Made by a program: the position numbers and the translations under genes
Part shown: positions 37,208 to 45,253 of the stretch, piece by piece
Numbering within the stretch: the stretch's first letter is position 1
Layout: each line of letters opens with the position of its first letter
Notes under the pieces: generated by a model
Told to the model about the DNA's origin: nothing
Seen by the model: only the letters and a program-made list of their open reading frames with translations
Database searches by the model: none
NCBI RefSeq assembly: GCF_900172335.1
Contig: NZ_FWFX01000014.1
Span: 1-64,000, forward strand
Direction of reading: 5' to 3'
Length of the DNA stretch: 64,000 nucleotides
From: Roseovarius albus
Lineage (GTDB): Bacteria; Pseudomonadota; Alphaproteobacteria; Rhodobacterales; Rhodobacteraceae

Positions 37208-38212
37208 CTATGCTGCTGCGGGTGTCACTATCTCGGACAATGCACGTTCTACCAGCTCTGGTCCCGCATCGGGTTTATGGGCACCTTCTGACAGCACTCG
37301 CCGCCAATGGCGCGCACCCGGGCGCCCCGCGAACAAGCCCAGCATATGCCGCGTGATCTGGTTCAATCGACCACCTGACGACAAATGTGCTTCGATATAG
37401 GGAAGCATTTTTTGCACCGCCTGCTCCGCTGTTGTATCTGGTCCGGGACGGCCAAAGACTCGACGATCTGCCGCGCTCAGAAGATCCGCAGGCTGATGAT
37501 AGGCTGCGCGCCCGATCATGACGCCATCTAACCCACGATCCAAGAACTCTTCTGCTTGAACAAGCGAGGTGATCCCGCCATTGACCGACAGGTGCAGCGA
37601 TGGAAACAACCCCTTCATGCGCATCACCAGATCATAATCTAGCGGCGGTATATCGCGGTTCTCTTTGGGAGAAAGTCCCCTCAGCCAGGCTTTGCGGGCA
37701 TGTACGGTCACGCGTTCAATGCCCACGGCGATGACCTGGGCCAGAAATTCCGGCAAAACCTCTTCGGGGTCCTGATCATCCACGCCAATCCGGCATTTGA
37801 CCGTGACCTCAATATTCACAGCCCTTCGCATCGCGGCACAACAGCGTGCCACCAATGCCGGATCCTTCATTAGGACCGCACCAAACGTCCCCGACTGCAC
37901 CCGATCAGACGGGCACCCCACGTTTAGGTTAATCTCATCATACCCAGCCTCTTGCCCCAAACGTGCTGCCTGCGCTAATTCTTGGGGATCTGATCCACCA
38001 AGTTGCAGCGCGACCGGGTGCTCTTCTGGGCTATAATCCAGCAAATGCATTGCTCCGCCCCGCACCAAAGCCGGAGCGGTAACCATTTCGGTGTAAAGCA
38101 AAGACTCGCTCGACAAATGACGATGCAAAACACGACAATGCCTGTCGGTCCAATCCATCATCGGTGCAACGGAGAGCCGCGCGGCCTTTGTTATTAAGGA
38201 CTTATCTGTCAT
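37208..38212 (-). CDS. dusA: tRNA-dihydrouridine synthase A
   Basis: 334 aa FMN enzyme that reduces uridines 20/20a in the tRNA D-loop. Landmarks are LSVAPMMDWTDRHCR near residue 13, the catalytic Cys in LNVGCPSDRVQSGTFGAVLM, KCRIGVDD, HARKAWLRGLSPKENRDIPP and NGGI, all typical of DusA rather than DusB/C. There is no Shine-Dalgarno sequence before the ATG at 38212. A second, partial copy of the dusA 5' end lies at 46592-46675, so the first dozen codons and the promoter here may have been supplied by an inserted element. Confidence 0.95.
   Translation of the reverse strand: MTDKSLITKAARLSVAPMMDWTDRHCRVLHRHLSSESLLYTEMVTAPALVRGGAMHLLDYSPEEHPVALQLGGSDPQELAQAARLGQEAGYDEINLNVGCPSDRVQSGTFGAVLMKDPALVARCCAAMRRAVNIEVTVKCRIGVDDQDPEEVLPEFLAQVIAVGIERVTVHARKAWLRGLSPKENRDIPPLDYDLVMRMKGLFPSLHLSVNGGITSLVQAEEFLDRGLDGVMIGRAAYHQPADLLSAADRRVFGRPGPDTTAEQAVQKMLPYIEAHLSSGGRLNQITRHMLGLFAGRPGARHWRRVLSEGAHKPDAGPELVERALSEIVTPAAA
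38144..38166 (-). repeat. dusA-internal copy of a 23-bp att-like repeat
   Basis: This part of dusA encodes the conserved PMMDWTD segment. It matches 46601-46623 at 19 of 23 positions in the same orientation, with an unbroken shared core CCATCATCGG. The 5' end of dusA is a known attachment site for a family of tyrosine integrases, so this could be one arm of the site flanking the island. Confidence 0.6.
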
Positions 38213-38361
38213 TTGGACAATCTTTGTTGACCTGATCGATGAACTGTTTGGACTTTGATTTACTGGGTTTTACCAGATTTTGAGTTTTCGGCATACCCAC
38301 AAGGGGCTTGGCATACCGCAAACAAATATCCGCAGTGTGCAAAAATAGAGGATGCTAAATA

Positions 38362-38439
38362 ATGGGCAAAATTGTAGAGTGCAAGAGCAAACCGGGCAGT
38401 AAATACCGGGCACGAGTTGTCAAAAAAGCCGATATTTAA
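38362..38439 (+). pseudogene. Possible N-terminal fragment of a tyrosine recombinase (integrase)
   Basis: A 25-codon frame, MGKIVECKSKPGSKYRARVV then KKADI and stop, preceded by GAGGA 9 nt upstream. The order Met-Gly-x-Ile-Val, Lys/Arg-rich, Gly-x-x-Tyr-Arg-Ala resembles the arm-binding N-terminus of many phage-type integrases. It is too short for certainty, but it is 150 bp from the dusA start and reads away from dusA. Between it and dusA are two direct copies of GGCATACC, at 38290-38297 and 38310-38317, 20 bp apart, that could be arm sites. Confidence 0.35.
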
Positions 38440-38488
38440 GTTGTTTTTCCACTTCAACGAGCCCCCGGTCTCATCATCGCTTTGCTTC

Positions 38489-38719
38489 TCATTTTTTTGC
38501 CAAAAGCCGGTCTGGCTTCACAATTTCGATCGGTAGTGTCGCCGCCACCAGAACCTGCATAAGAACTGTATCTGGATAAAGTGCGACAGGGCCGAAGAGC
38601 TCCACCGTTTCGCTCTTTTGCGGCTCAGCATTGGCGTACGCTCGCTACTGTGCCGCGGCAATCGCTCCGTTTACCCAAATCCCAATTATCTCTGCAGGGT
38701 TCAATACTTCCGTCGTCAT
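38489..38719 (-). pseudogene. Broken DUF3300 family gene
   Basis: A minus-strand frame begins at an ATG at 38719 with AAGGAGA 8 nt upstream and encodes MTTEVLNPAEIIGIWVNGAI then AAAQ and a TAG. The same frame goes on without interruption to LFGPVALYPDTVLMQVLVAA, TLPIEIVKPDR and a TGA at 38489. LxxPxALYPDxLLxQVLxAxTxPxEVV is the opening signature of DUF3300 proteins, which normally exceed 300 residues. The gene therefore has an internal nonsense codon and has lost most of its 3' part. It follows the sulfatase at 38812 by 92 bp on the same strand. Confidence 0.75.
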
Positions 38720-38811
38720 CGTCACGTCTCCTTGCTGCGGCAAATCCCGAAACTGAGACAACGCTCACACGGAATTTGCCCGACTGCGCCGTTAAGACCG
38801 AGGGGGCGGGT

Positions 38812-40551
38812 TTACCGCTGCGCGCCCCATCTGGCGTCAATATTCTCCCATTCAGGAATGCGCGAGATGACCTCCCGCGGATCAAACGGCAGATCTTCAG
38901 GGTTGATTCTGGGCTTGCTGGCGGCCGCCACTTCGGGTCGCGCATCCACGACATCCACAAATGGATAGTCGCGATTTTGCCCCTGATTGGGATATTTCTC
39001 GATCCACATCTGGTGGCGCAGTTTCATAATGTTGAACATGCCCTTGGCCGGAAACATCGGCAGCATTTTCGCGCTGGCTTCGCGCGGGTCATTGTAGAGA
39101 TCATAAAACTCAGGCCCCGACAGGCCGGGTTTGGCCCCGACCAAGTGACGTTTGTACCGCCCCTTCACAAGCGCCGCCAGAACTGGTCCGGTATAGATGA
39201 AATTGTAATCTCGTCTGCTGTATGTATCGCCATTGAAGAGTAAAGCTGTTTGATCGATTCCGTCGATGATCCGGTCAGTTGGAATGTTTTGCAAGGCGCC
39301 ACCAAGGCGCGCGAAGGTGGTGAACAGATCCGTGATATGGACGATATCGCCAACGGTCTGCCCAGGTTCAACGACACCCGGCCACCATACAATGGCAGGA
39401 ACGCGTACACCGCCTTCGGTGAAGTCACCCTTGCCGCCAGCATAAATCGTTTCCACCATACCCACGGGCCCATCGTGAACCATTGGGCCATTGTCCGCCA
39501 TCAGCACAACAAGCGTGTTTTCCGAGATACCCAGCGCATCCAACTCATCCCTCAGCCTGCCAACCCTAACGTCCAGGCGCGCCAGCGCCTCTTGCAATAG
39601 CCCGCCTGCGGGTGTCACGCGATCCGGGAAACCCAGAAAGGACGTCAGTTGAGGCCACCAGGATATGAAGAACGGCTTGTCTCCCTCTGCATTGCGGCGG
39701 ATAAAGTCTAAAGTGGCTTCTTCAAAAGCATCCTCCAGCGCCATATATCCCTCATGATCGAATGGAGGTGTTCCAAACTCGCGTACCTCGCCGCCCTTTT
39801 TACCCTCTAACGCCCAGACAAAACCGGTCGGACGCCACCCCTTGTCGATGTCATAAGGGTCGTCCGGAAACATGTTGGGAAACATAACCGCTGGGGAAAG
39901 GGCATGCGCCTGCCCTGCTGGTACATAAAGGCTGGGTACTTGGTTGTAGGGCGACCAGATCGCTTCATCAAAACCCTGATTATTCAAGTTCGCCGACGTG
40001 ACATCCCCTAGATGGGATTTGCCATAAAATGCCGTGGCATATCCTGCTTCGCTTAGAACCTCTGCAATTGTGACCTCGTCAGCTGCAAGCCCCCCGTATT
40101 CATAGGGAAAGCCAACATTGTACATCCCGTTACGTACCGCATGTCGGCCGGTTATTGCCGCCGCTCGGCTGGGTGTGCACGATGGCTCCGTATACATCCG
40201 AAGCAGGTTCATGCCATCGGCAGCCATCTCATTCATGACTGGGGTTTCCCATCCCCGCATTTTTTGAATCTCGGGAATACCAACCTCGCCCACCGGCGTG
40301 TCGTCCCACATGATGTGAATGATGTTAGGCGGCTTGCCGAATTTTTCTCGCAGCTCTTCGAGCTTACTGTCGATGTCAGCATCTTCCGTCAACCAGCGAT
40401 CACCATGTTGAGCAGCAAGAACATAGTACTCGGCATCATGGATGATCTCGGTCGTCTCCTGGGCTGCTACAAAGCCCGAGAACCCCGCTAAAAATATTGC
40501 CGCGCTAGATATAAGTTTGCTGAAACGAATGTGTTTGTTTGAGTTTGCCAT
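38812..40551 (-). CDS. Arylsulfatase, type I (formylglycine-dependent), exported
   Basis: 579 aa from the ATG at 40551, with GGAGGCGAG upstream. A signal peptide ends near VAAQE (residue 31). The sulfatase signature is SCTPSRAAAITGR with Cys125 as the residue converted to formylglycine; Asp83-Asp84 (MWDD) are metal ligands, and ALMADNGPMVHDG holds the later Asp-Asn pair. The metal loop reads WDDTPVGEVGIP instead of the usual DDLGFGD found in its paralogue at 43302. It cleaves sulfate esters in the periplasm. The maturase must be encoded elsewhere. It is the last intact gene of the cluster. Confidence 0.9.
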   Translation of the reverse strand: MANSNKHIRFSKLISSAAIFLAGFSGFVAAQETTEIIHDAEYYVLAAQHGDRWLTEDADIDSKLEELREKFGKPPNIIHIMWDDTPVGEVGIPEIQKMRGWETPVMNEMAADGMNLLRMYTEPSCTPSRAAAITGRHAVRNGMYNVGFPYEYGGLAADEVTIAEVLSEAGYATAFYGKSHLGDVTSANLNNQGFDEAIWSPYNQVPSLYVPAGQAHALSPAVMFPNMFPDDPYDIDKGWRPTGFVWALEGKKGGEVREFGTPPFDHEGYMALEDAFEEATLDFIRRNAEGDKPFFISWWPQLTSFLGFPDRVTPAGGLLQEALARLDVRVGRLRDELDALGISENTLVVLMADNGPMVHDGPVGMVETIYAGGKGDFTEGGVRVPAIVWWPGVVEPGQTVGDIVHITDLFTTFARLGGALQNIPTDRIIDGIDQTALLFNGDTYSRRDYNFIYTGPVLAALVKGRYKRHLVGAKPGLSGPEFYDLYNDPREASAKMLPMFPAKGMFNIMKLRHQMWIEKYPNQGQNRDYPFVDVVDARPEVAAASKPRINPEDLPFDPREVISRIPEWENIDARWGAQR

Positions 40552-40632
40552 GACTCGCCTCCAAGCTTTCAATGAATTTGGACTAGCACAGCAAAGGCAT
40601 ATGCTAAGTTGCGAGAGCACTTGCACGCTGCG

Positions 40633-41172
40633 CTAGTTTGACAAGCTTGTCTGGTGCCCCCGCGCAGTTTTATTTTTTTCCTTCACGAACTTAATTGTTA
40701 CACGCTGACTTGAAGGGGCCGAAGCAGTCCAGCCGGTTGAATCGTGTTTGGCGACAATGAAGACACATTTGGAATTCACCAAACCGAGTTGCCCCTTGCC
40801 TTTAATTGGCACAACACCATCCGATACTCCTTCGTAATCGCCGGTGAAGTCATTCACATTGTCCAGTCCATAAACTTCACCATTGATATCCGCAACGCGA
40901 GCTCCCATCTCGCCGCCCTTGTAACCGCGGGCTCTAAACGGAATCTCCTGACCATCTGCCAGAGTGAGAACCCCCTTGCCCCACCGGACCCCCACCAGGA
41001 CGGCCGTCGATTGCCCGCTGAAGGTGATGGTCCCAGATTTCGCCGGATTTTCCGGGCAATTTTCCCCGGCTTCCTCAGCAAGGACCTTTGAATTCAACCC
41101 CATCATAGATAGTCCGATCATACACGACACCGCGAAACCCAATAGAGGCTTTAATTTCATTGTAACTTTCAT
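40633..41172 (-). CDS. Exported protein of unknown function in the sulfatase cluster
   Basis: 179 aa from the ATG at 41172 (AGGAAAG upstream). A signal peptide (LLGFAVSCMIGLSMMGLNSK, cleavage near VLAEE) is followed by a beta-rich domain: SGTITFSGQSTAVLVGVRWG, KGVLTLADGQEIPFRARGYK, VYGLDNVNDFTGDYEGV. Two cysteines (ENCPEN and NSKCVF) may pair. The TITFSG...GVRWGKGVLTL and GxYxG patterns resemble proteins of the DUF1134/EipA type, but I am not sure. It probably acts in the periplasm with the sulfatases. Confidence 0.75.
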   Translation of the reverse strand: MKVTMKLKPLLGFAVSCMIGLSMMGLNSKVLAEEAGENCPENPAKSGTITFSGQSTAVLVGVRWGKGVLTLADGQEIPFRARGYKGGEMGARVADINGEVYGLDNVNDFTGDYEGVSDGVVPIKGKGQLGLVNSKCVFIVAKHDSTGWTASAPSSQRVTIKFVKEKNKTARGHQTSLSN

Positions 41173-41235
41173 TTTCTTTCCTTTCTTTCATAGATTTGTG
41201 AGTGGTTATTGTATCAATTGACCATGTGCGCAGGA

Positions 41236-42402
41236 TCAACCTCCCGTTCCGGGAATCGCCTTTATTGCTCCGTCCACACCAACAGAGATCACCTGACCAA
41301 GAGATAGACTTGGCCCTTGATTGAAGCTGCTTTTTTCCTCTAGCGCAGTCCCAATAAGCTGTACCACTGCCGGCGAATCTTTGAATTTGGAGTGCGAAAA
41401 TGAACTCTTGTCCTGTACTTCGCTTAAATCGATGGCAGTGACGCCAAGTTTTGAAAGCTCTGTCGCAGACGTTTGACCAACGCGCTGCACGCCCCCCGCA
41501 ATTCGTCTGCTGGCTTTCAGCGCAGCATCGTCTTTGGAAACCATAATTATAATGTTTCGACCCTTGGCCGGCAGCAGCCTTATCTGGGAAATGAACAGAT
41601 CGATATCGATATCAGGCGCTGCCAGTACTACGTTTCTGACCTTGCCAGTTGGATTTAGGCCTGTCGTCATGGCAATCTGTCGTGATGCCTCCATCACCAA
41701 CAAGGTTCCCATCGAATGTGCCACCACATCGTAACCCTTGATGATCGGAATCTGAAGGGTTGAAAACATGCTCACAAGGTGATCGCGCGCGACCAGAGCG
41801 CTGTTGATGTCATAAACGTATTTGACGGTTTTCCCGCTCGACGCCCAGGAAAACAAAACCGGGACACCGTCATAGCCGCTATCTTCGACAAACTGTGAAA
41901 CCTGCAAGATAGCCGAGGTCAGATTAGTGTTGTAGCCATGGATAAATACCAGCAGGTTTCGGTCGTCCTGCTTCAACGTTGATAGATGCGCGGACAAGTC
42001 TGTTTGAAAAGCTGATCGGTTTTTGAAATTTTTAGGATCGTTAATCACAAAATGTTTTTCAGGATCGGCTGGCAGGCTCCCTGGGCGTTCAATTTTTCCC
42101 TTCCGATGCTCCGGTGGAATCGAAACAGTGACCGAAGCGAAGTTCAGCCCCCGACCACGTTCCCCGGAATAAAACTCGCCGGATTCATCAGACTTCGCCC
42201 GGGACGTTGCTATAAAAATTCGGTGCTTTGTTACCTCCGGTACGCTCTCGACCGGGACAGTCGTTGGAACGTCAACCAAATCCTTTGGCCCAGAGCAAGA
42301 CAGCAGACCGAAGGTCACGAAACACAAAAAAACGGACTTAAAGAGGTTCTGTTTTCTCAAATTTTCCCACGTTCGCAGCGAACTCGAGATGCAATTTTTC
42401 AC
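41236..42402 (-). CDS. Lipoprotein alpha/beta hydrolase (DUF900 type)
   Basis: 388 aa starting with GTG at 42402, chosen because AAAGGAGG is 6 nt upstream; the ATG at 42438 has nothing comparable. A signal sequence ends in a lipobox (FGLLSC, Cys near 36). The hydrolase core has VFIHGYNTNLTSAIL near 152 and the nucleophile elbow VVAHSMGTLLVMEA near 228, as in DUF900 proteins, with candidates for Asp and His further on. It is probably anchored in the envelope and may deacylate a substrate processed with the sulfatases. Confidence 0.85.
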   Translation of the reverse strand: MKNCISSSLRTWENLRKQNLFKSVFLCFVTFGLLSCSGPKDLVDVPTTVPVESVPEVTKHRIFIATSRAKSDESGEFYSGERGRGLNFASVTVSIPPEHRKGKIERPGSLPADPEKHFVINDPKNFKNRSAFQTDLSAHLSTLKQDDRNLLVFIHGYNTNLTSAILQVSQFVEDSGYDGVPVLFSWASSGKTVKYVYDINSALVARDHLVSMFSTLQIPIIKGYDVVAHSMGTLLVMEASRQIAMTTGLNPTGKVRNVVLAAPDIDIDLFISQIRLLPAKGRNIIIMVSKDDAALKASRRIAGGVQRVGQTSATELSKLGVTAIDLSEVQDKSSFSHSKFKDSPAVVQLIGTALEEKSSFNQGPSLSLGQVISVGVDGAIKAIPGTGG

Positions 42403-42441
42403 TCTGCACCTCCTTTCAAAAAAGGTGTGTTTGCCCATTGT

Positions 42442-43296
42442 TCAGAAGCGATATGACATGCCGATGAACGGTCCATGCTGGCTCACATCATATTTGAACA
42501 ACCCATCAGATTTGGTTGTTTCGTAATCGATACTGAAATACCGGTAGCCGAATTTAACAGCCGTTTGCTCATTCAACGCCCAGTCAAACGCCAAGGTGGT
42601 ACTCCAAGTCAAATCATTCCCTTCGACACCAAATCCACTGGCTTCCAGCCCTAAGACACCGGTCCAATCAGAGCCCAGTTCCAGCGCGCCACGAGCCGAG
42701 ATAGCAGGTTCAAACCAACTTTCAGACCCTCCCAATCGACGTGATCCGGGAGGGCCAGAAATGGTAATCTCCTGCTTGAGATAATTGTACCTTGCCCCAG
42801 CCGCGACATCGACCGAGTAGCGCTTTCCAGTGTCCGTCGAACCCGTCGCAAGGCGATATCCCCCCAGTAGGCTGAACCAACTTTGCTCGACGTCAACCGA
42901 GACTGACACCGGTGCTGCTGCAGGCCCGGGCCCCGTGATGGTTTGGTCTTCCGAAATGCCCAGATAGCTGCCTTCGAAGATGACCCCAAAGTCATCTAAC
43001 CAAGCCTCGAAACGACCTGATATCGTAAAGTCCAGAACATCTAACGCGTCTGACAATGACAGGTCAATTTCAGCGCTCTGCCCCGCAACCGCCGAAGTCC
43101 CCTCGGTCGACACGGGCGCGAAAAGATAGGCTGTGATTTCCTTCCGCCACCCTTCCGTATCACCCAGAACAGCGGGTTCAGCGTGGGCCTGATCCACTGT
43201 ACCGCCAAGACCCACCATTCCAACGACCAAGCCCAAGGTACCAATGCGCAGCATTTCGATTGATGGGTGCTGGTGAATTAGCTGTGTTCGAGACAT
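42442..43296 (-). CDS. Outer-membrane beta-barrel protein
   Basis: 284 aa from the ATG at 43296 (AGAGGTGA upstream), 5 bp after the sulfatase stop. A signal peptide ends near QAHAEP. Alternating-residue strands fill the rest (FTISGRFEAWLDDFGVIFEG, YSVDVAAGARYNYLKQEI, TAVKFGYRYFSIDYET) and the chain ends in Phe (MSYRF), the outer-membrane assembly signal. It is about the size of 8- to 12-strand barrels. It may let sulfated compounds pass or simply shape the envelope; its place in the cluster suggests the former. Confidence 0.82.
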   Translation of the reverse strand: MSRTQLIHQHPSIEMLRIGTLGLVVGMVGLGGTVDQAHAEPAVLGDTEGWRKEITAYLFAPVSTEGTSAVAGQSAEIDLSLSDALDVLDFTISGRFEAWLDDFGVIFEGSYLGISEDQTITGPGPAAAPVSVSVDVEQSWFSLLGGYRLATGSTDTGKRYSVDVAAGARYNYLKQEITISGPPGSRRLGGSESWFEPAISARGALELGSDWTGVLGLEASGFGVEGNDLTWSTTLAFDWALNEQTAVKFGYRYFSIDYETTKSDGLFKYDVSQHGPFIGMSYRF

Positions 43297-43301
43297 CGTT
43301 G

Positions 43302-44981
43302 TCACCTCTGCACAGCTGCTTGTTTGATCTTCCACGCCTCAAGCGCAGAAATCGTTTCAGGCCGCAGGTTTTCGATCCCCTCATAGGGCACGCCAAAGGC
43401 TGGTGGCACATCAGGGTATTTTTGCTTGCGCGCAAGATGCCGCTTCAGCACCCGGACAAATTCCTGCCCGCCCCAAGCGCCCACTTCGGTCGAAACAGGA
43501 TACTTTTCATGTGTATCCCGAAAAATGTCATAGAAATTTGCACCGATCGGGTTCTCCCCGGGTCCTGGAAGCTCAAGCTTCAGTTTATCCTTGATGACCG
43601 CTTTTGGCGTAGATCCCGAATAAACGATCAAGCTATCTCTGCGCCCTTTGCTCTCATCGGCAAATAGGATGGATGCCGTCTGATCCACGCCATCAACCAA
43701 TCGATCACGCGGGATAAAGTCATAAGCGTCGCCGATCCGCGCCAGCGTGGTATAGAGGTCAGATACGTGCATTATATTATTGATCATTGAATCCGCGCCA
43801 ATCAGGTTCGGCCAGCGAATAAAGGCGTCAACGCGAATGCCGCCCTCAGTTGTATCCCCTTTGCCTCCGCGAAAGACCATTGGCGTGAAGCCTGACTGTG
43901 GAGAATACTTGGTAAAGTGCCCGTTATCCCCCATCAGGACAACAACAGTATTGTCTGCGATCCCAAGCTTGTCCATTTCTGCGAAGATATCGCCCAGCCA
44001 ACGATCAAGCTGCTGCATCTTGTCGACATACAAGCCACCGTTGGGGCTCTCTGGCCCATCTCTACCGGTTCTGGTGTTGTGAAGCGGGATCATTGGCCAA
44101 TACTGCAAAAAGAAGGGAGCATCGCCTTCAGCCAATCTGATTAACTCTTCGATGGTCTTGTCCTGAAAGGCTTGGTTCATTTCATCATACTTCGCCGCGT
44201 TCCATCGATCGCCAGCGTTGAAACGGATCTCATTGATTGGGCCACCCGCTTCGCCCTCAATCACCGTCGCCATGGTCGAGGCGTCAGGGCGAAAAAACTC
44301 ATCAAGGGTATATTTCGGGTCATAGTCTTGAATCGCGACGGACACTTGTTCACGAATGGCATCATCATTGAAGATTGTGAGTTGTCCTTGCTGGTGAACG
44401 GCGTGCTGCGCGTAGTCGAACCCTTGGTTCATCGCCCAACTTTCAGCGATATCACCCATATGCCACTTCCCGATATGCGAGGTCGCATAACCGGCCTGCT
44501 TCAGAACCTCCGCAAGCGTTACTTCATCTCCGGGCAGGCCAAAGCCAGCAATATCAACCGCCGTGTCACCCATTCCTGTGCGCACGGGTAGACGCCCGGT
44601 CATTTGCGCAACACGCGTAGGCGTGCAGGATGGTTCGGTATACATGCGCACCAATCGCATTGCTTCATCTGAGAATTGATTGATATTTTCTGTGGAATAT
44701 CCCCGAACCATATTCAGTTCCGGTATTCCCATGTCTCCAAAGCCGAGGTCATCCACCAAAATGTTTAAAATATTTGGTGCATTGCCCCCATTGGATTCTC
44801 GAAACGCCGCCAGCTTTTCTTCGACACTCTCGTTGTCGCTGGCCCATCCTTCCCCATGCTGAGCTTCCAGGATGTAGTATTCTGTATCATGAACCACCGG
44901 GTTCTCCTGACTCATCGCAGCAACCGGTATAAATCCGGCCACCACGAGGGCGGTTGCATGACGACTGTTGAACGACTTCAT
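43302..44981 (-). CDS. Arylsulfatase, type I (formylglycine-dependent), exported
   Basis: 559 aa from the ATG at 44981, with GAGGA about 9 nt upstream. A signal peptide ends near AMSQE (residue 25). Canonical signature SCTPTRVAQMTGR with Cys119 as formylglycine precursor; Asp77-Asp78 in LVDDLGFGD bind calcium; SHIGKWHMGD carries the active-site Lys and His; VVLMGDNGHF the Asp-Asn pair. It is a paralogue of the sulfatase at 38812. Its ATG overlaps the stop of the small ribbon-helix-helix frame (ATGA). It is the first enzyme of the cluster. Confidence 0.93.
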   Translation of the reverse strand: MKSFNSRHATALVVAGFIPVAAMSQENPVVHDTEYYILEAQHGEGWASDNESVEEKLAAFRESNGGNAPNILNILVDDLGFGDMGIPELNMVRGYSTENINQFSDEAMRLVRMYTEPSCTPTRVAQMTGRLPVRTGMGDTAVDIAGFGLPGDEVTLAEVLKQAGYATSHIGKWHMGDIAESWAMNQGFDYAQHAVHQQGQLTIFNDDAIREQVSVAIQDYDPKYTLDEFFRPDASTMATVIEGEAGGPINEIRFNAGDRWNAAKYDEMNQAFQDKTIEELIRLAEGDAPFFLQYWPMIPLHNTRTGRDGPESPNGGLYVDKMQQLDRWLGDIFAEMDKLGIADNTVVVLMGDNGHFTKYSPQSGFTPMVFRGGKGDTTEGGIRVDAFIRWPNLIGADSMINNIMHVSDLYTTLARIGDAYDFIPRDRLVDGVDQTASILFADESKGRRDSLIVYSGSTPKAVIKDKLKLELPGPGENPIGANFYDIFRDTHEKYPVSTEVGAWGGQEFVRVLKRHLARKQKYPDVPPAFGVPYEGIENLRPETISALEAWKIKQAAVQR

Positions 44982-45213
44982 TTGTTTGGTCCTCGTTTTC
45001 TTAAATCCGATATTGCTGCTGCTAAAAGTTCGTAACAAACGGCTGAGATCGACTTACATTTGCGCTTTGACAGGGCTTCAAGTTCCTTGCGTTCCTGTTT
45101 TGTCACAAACGTCACGATGCGTTTTGACCGTGCTTCAGCCTTGTCCAAAGGCGGCCTACCAAGCTTTGGCTTGGGGTCTATCTCAGCCGAATCATTGATT
45201 TTTTTATCCCCAT
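44978..45213 (-). CDS. Ribbon-helix-helix protein frame before the sulfatase, apparently reached by slippage at A7
   Basis: Open minus-strand frame from 45226 to a TGA at 44980-44978 that overlaps the sulfatase ATG. From the ATC at 45199 it gives 73 codons: PKPKLGRPPLDKAEARSKR, IVTFVTKQERKELEALSKR, then ISAVCYELLAAAISDLRKRG. A basic strand, then two amphipathic helices, is the MetJ/Arc fold. There is no ATG, GTG or TTG in this frame before the domain. An ATG at 45213 is in the neighbouring frame and runs into A7 (45205-45199, phased A AAA AAA); a -1 slip there joins MGIKK to the domain exactly. Regulator or mutated gene: both remain possible. Confidence 0.6.
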
Positions 45214-45253
45214 CGATAAGTTTACTTTACCGGTACGATAAAAGGCGCGCGTT

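Noticed and set aside
38213..38294. 30-codon minus-strand frame MPKTQNLVKPSKSKSKQF just before dusA
   Set aside because: Its stop falls just inside the dusA start, but it has no ribosome-binding site and no recognisable domain; too short to support.
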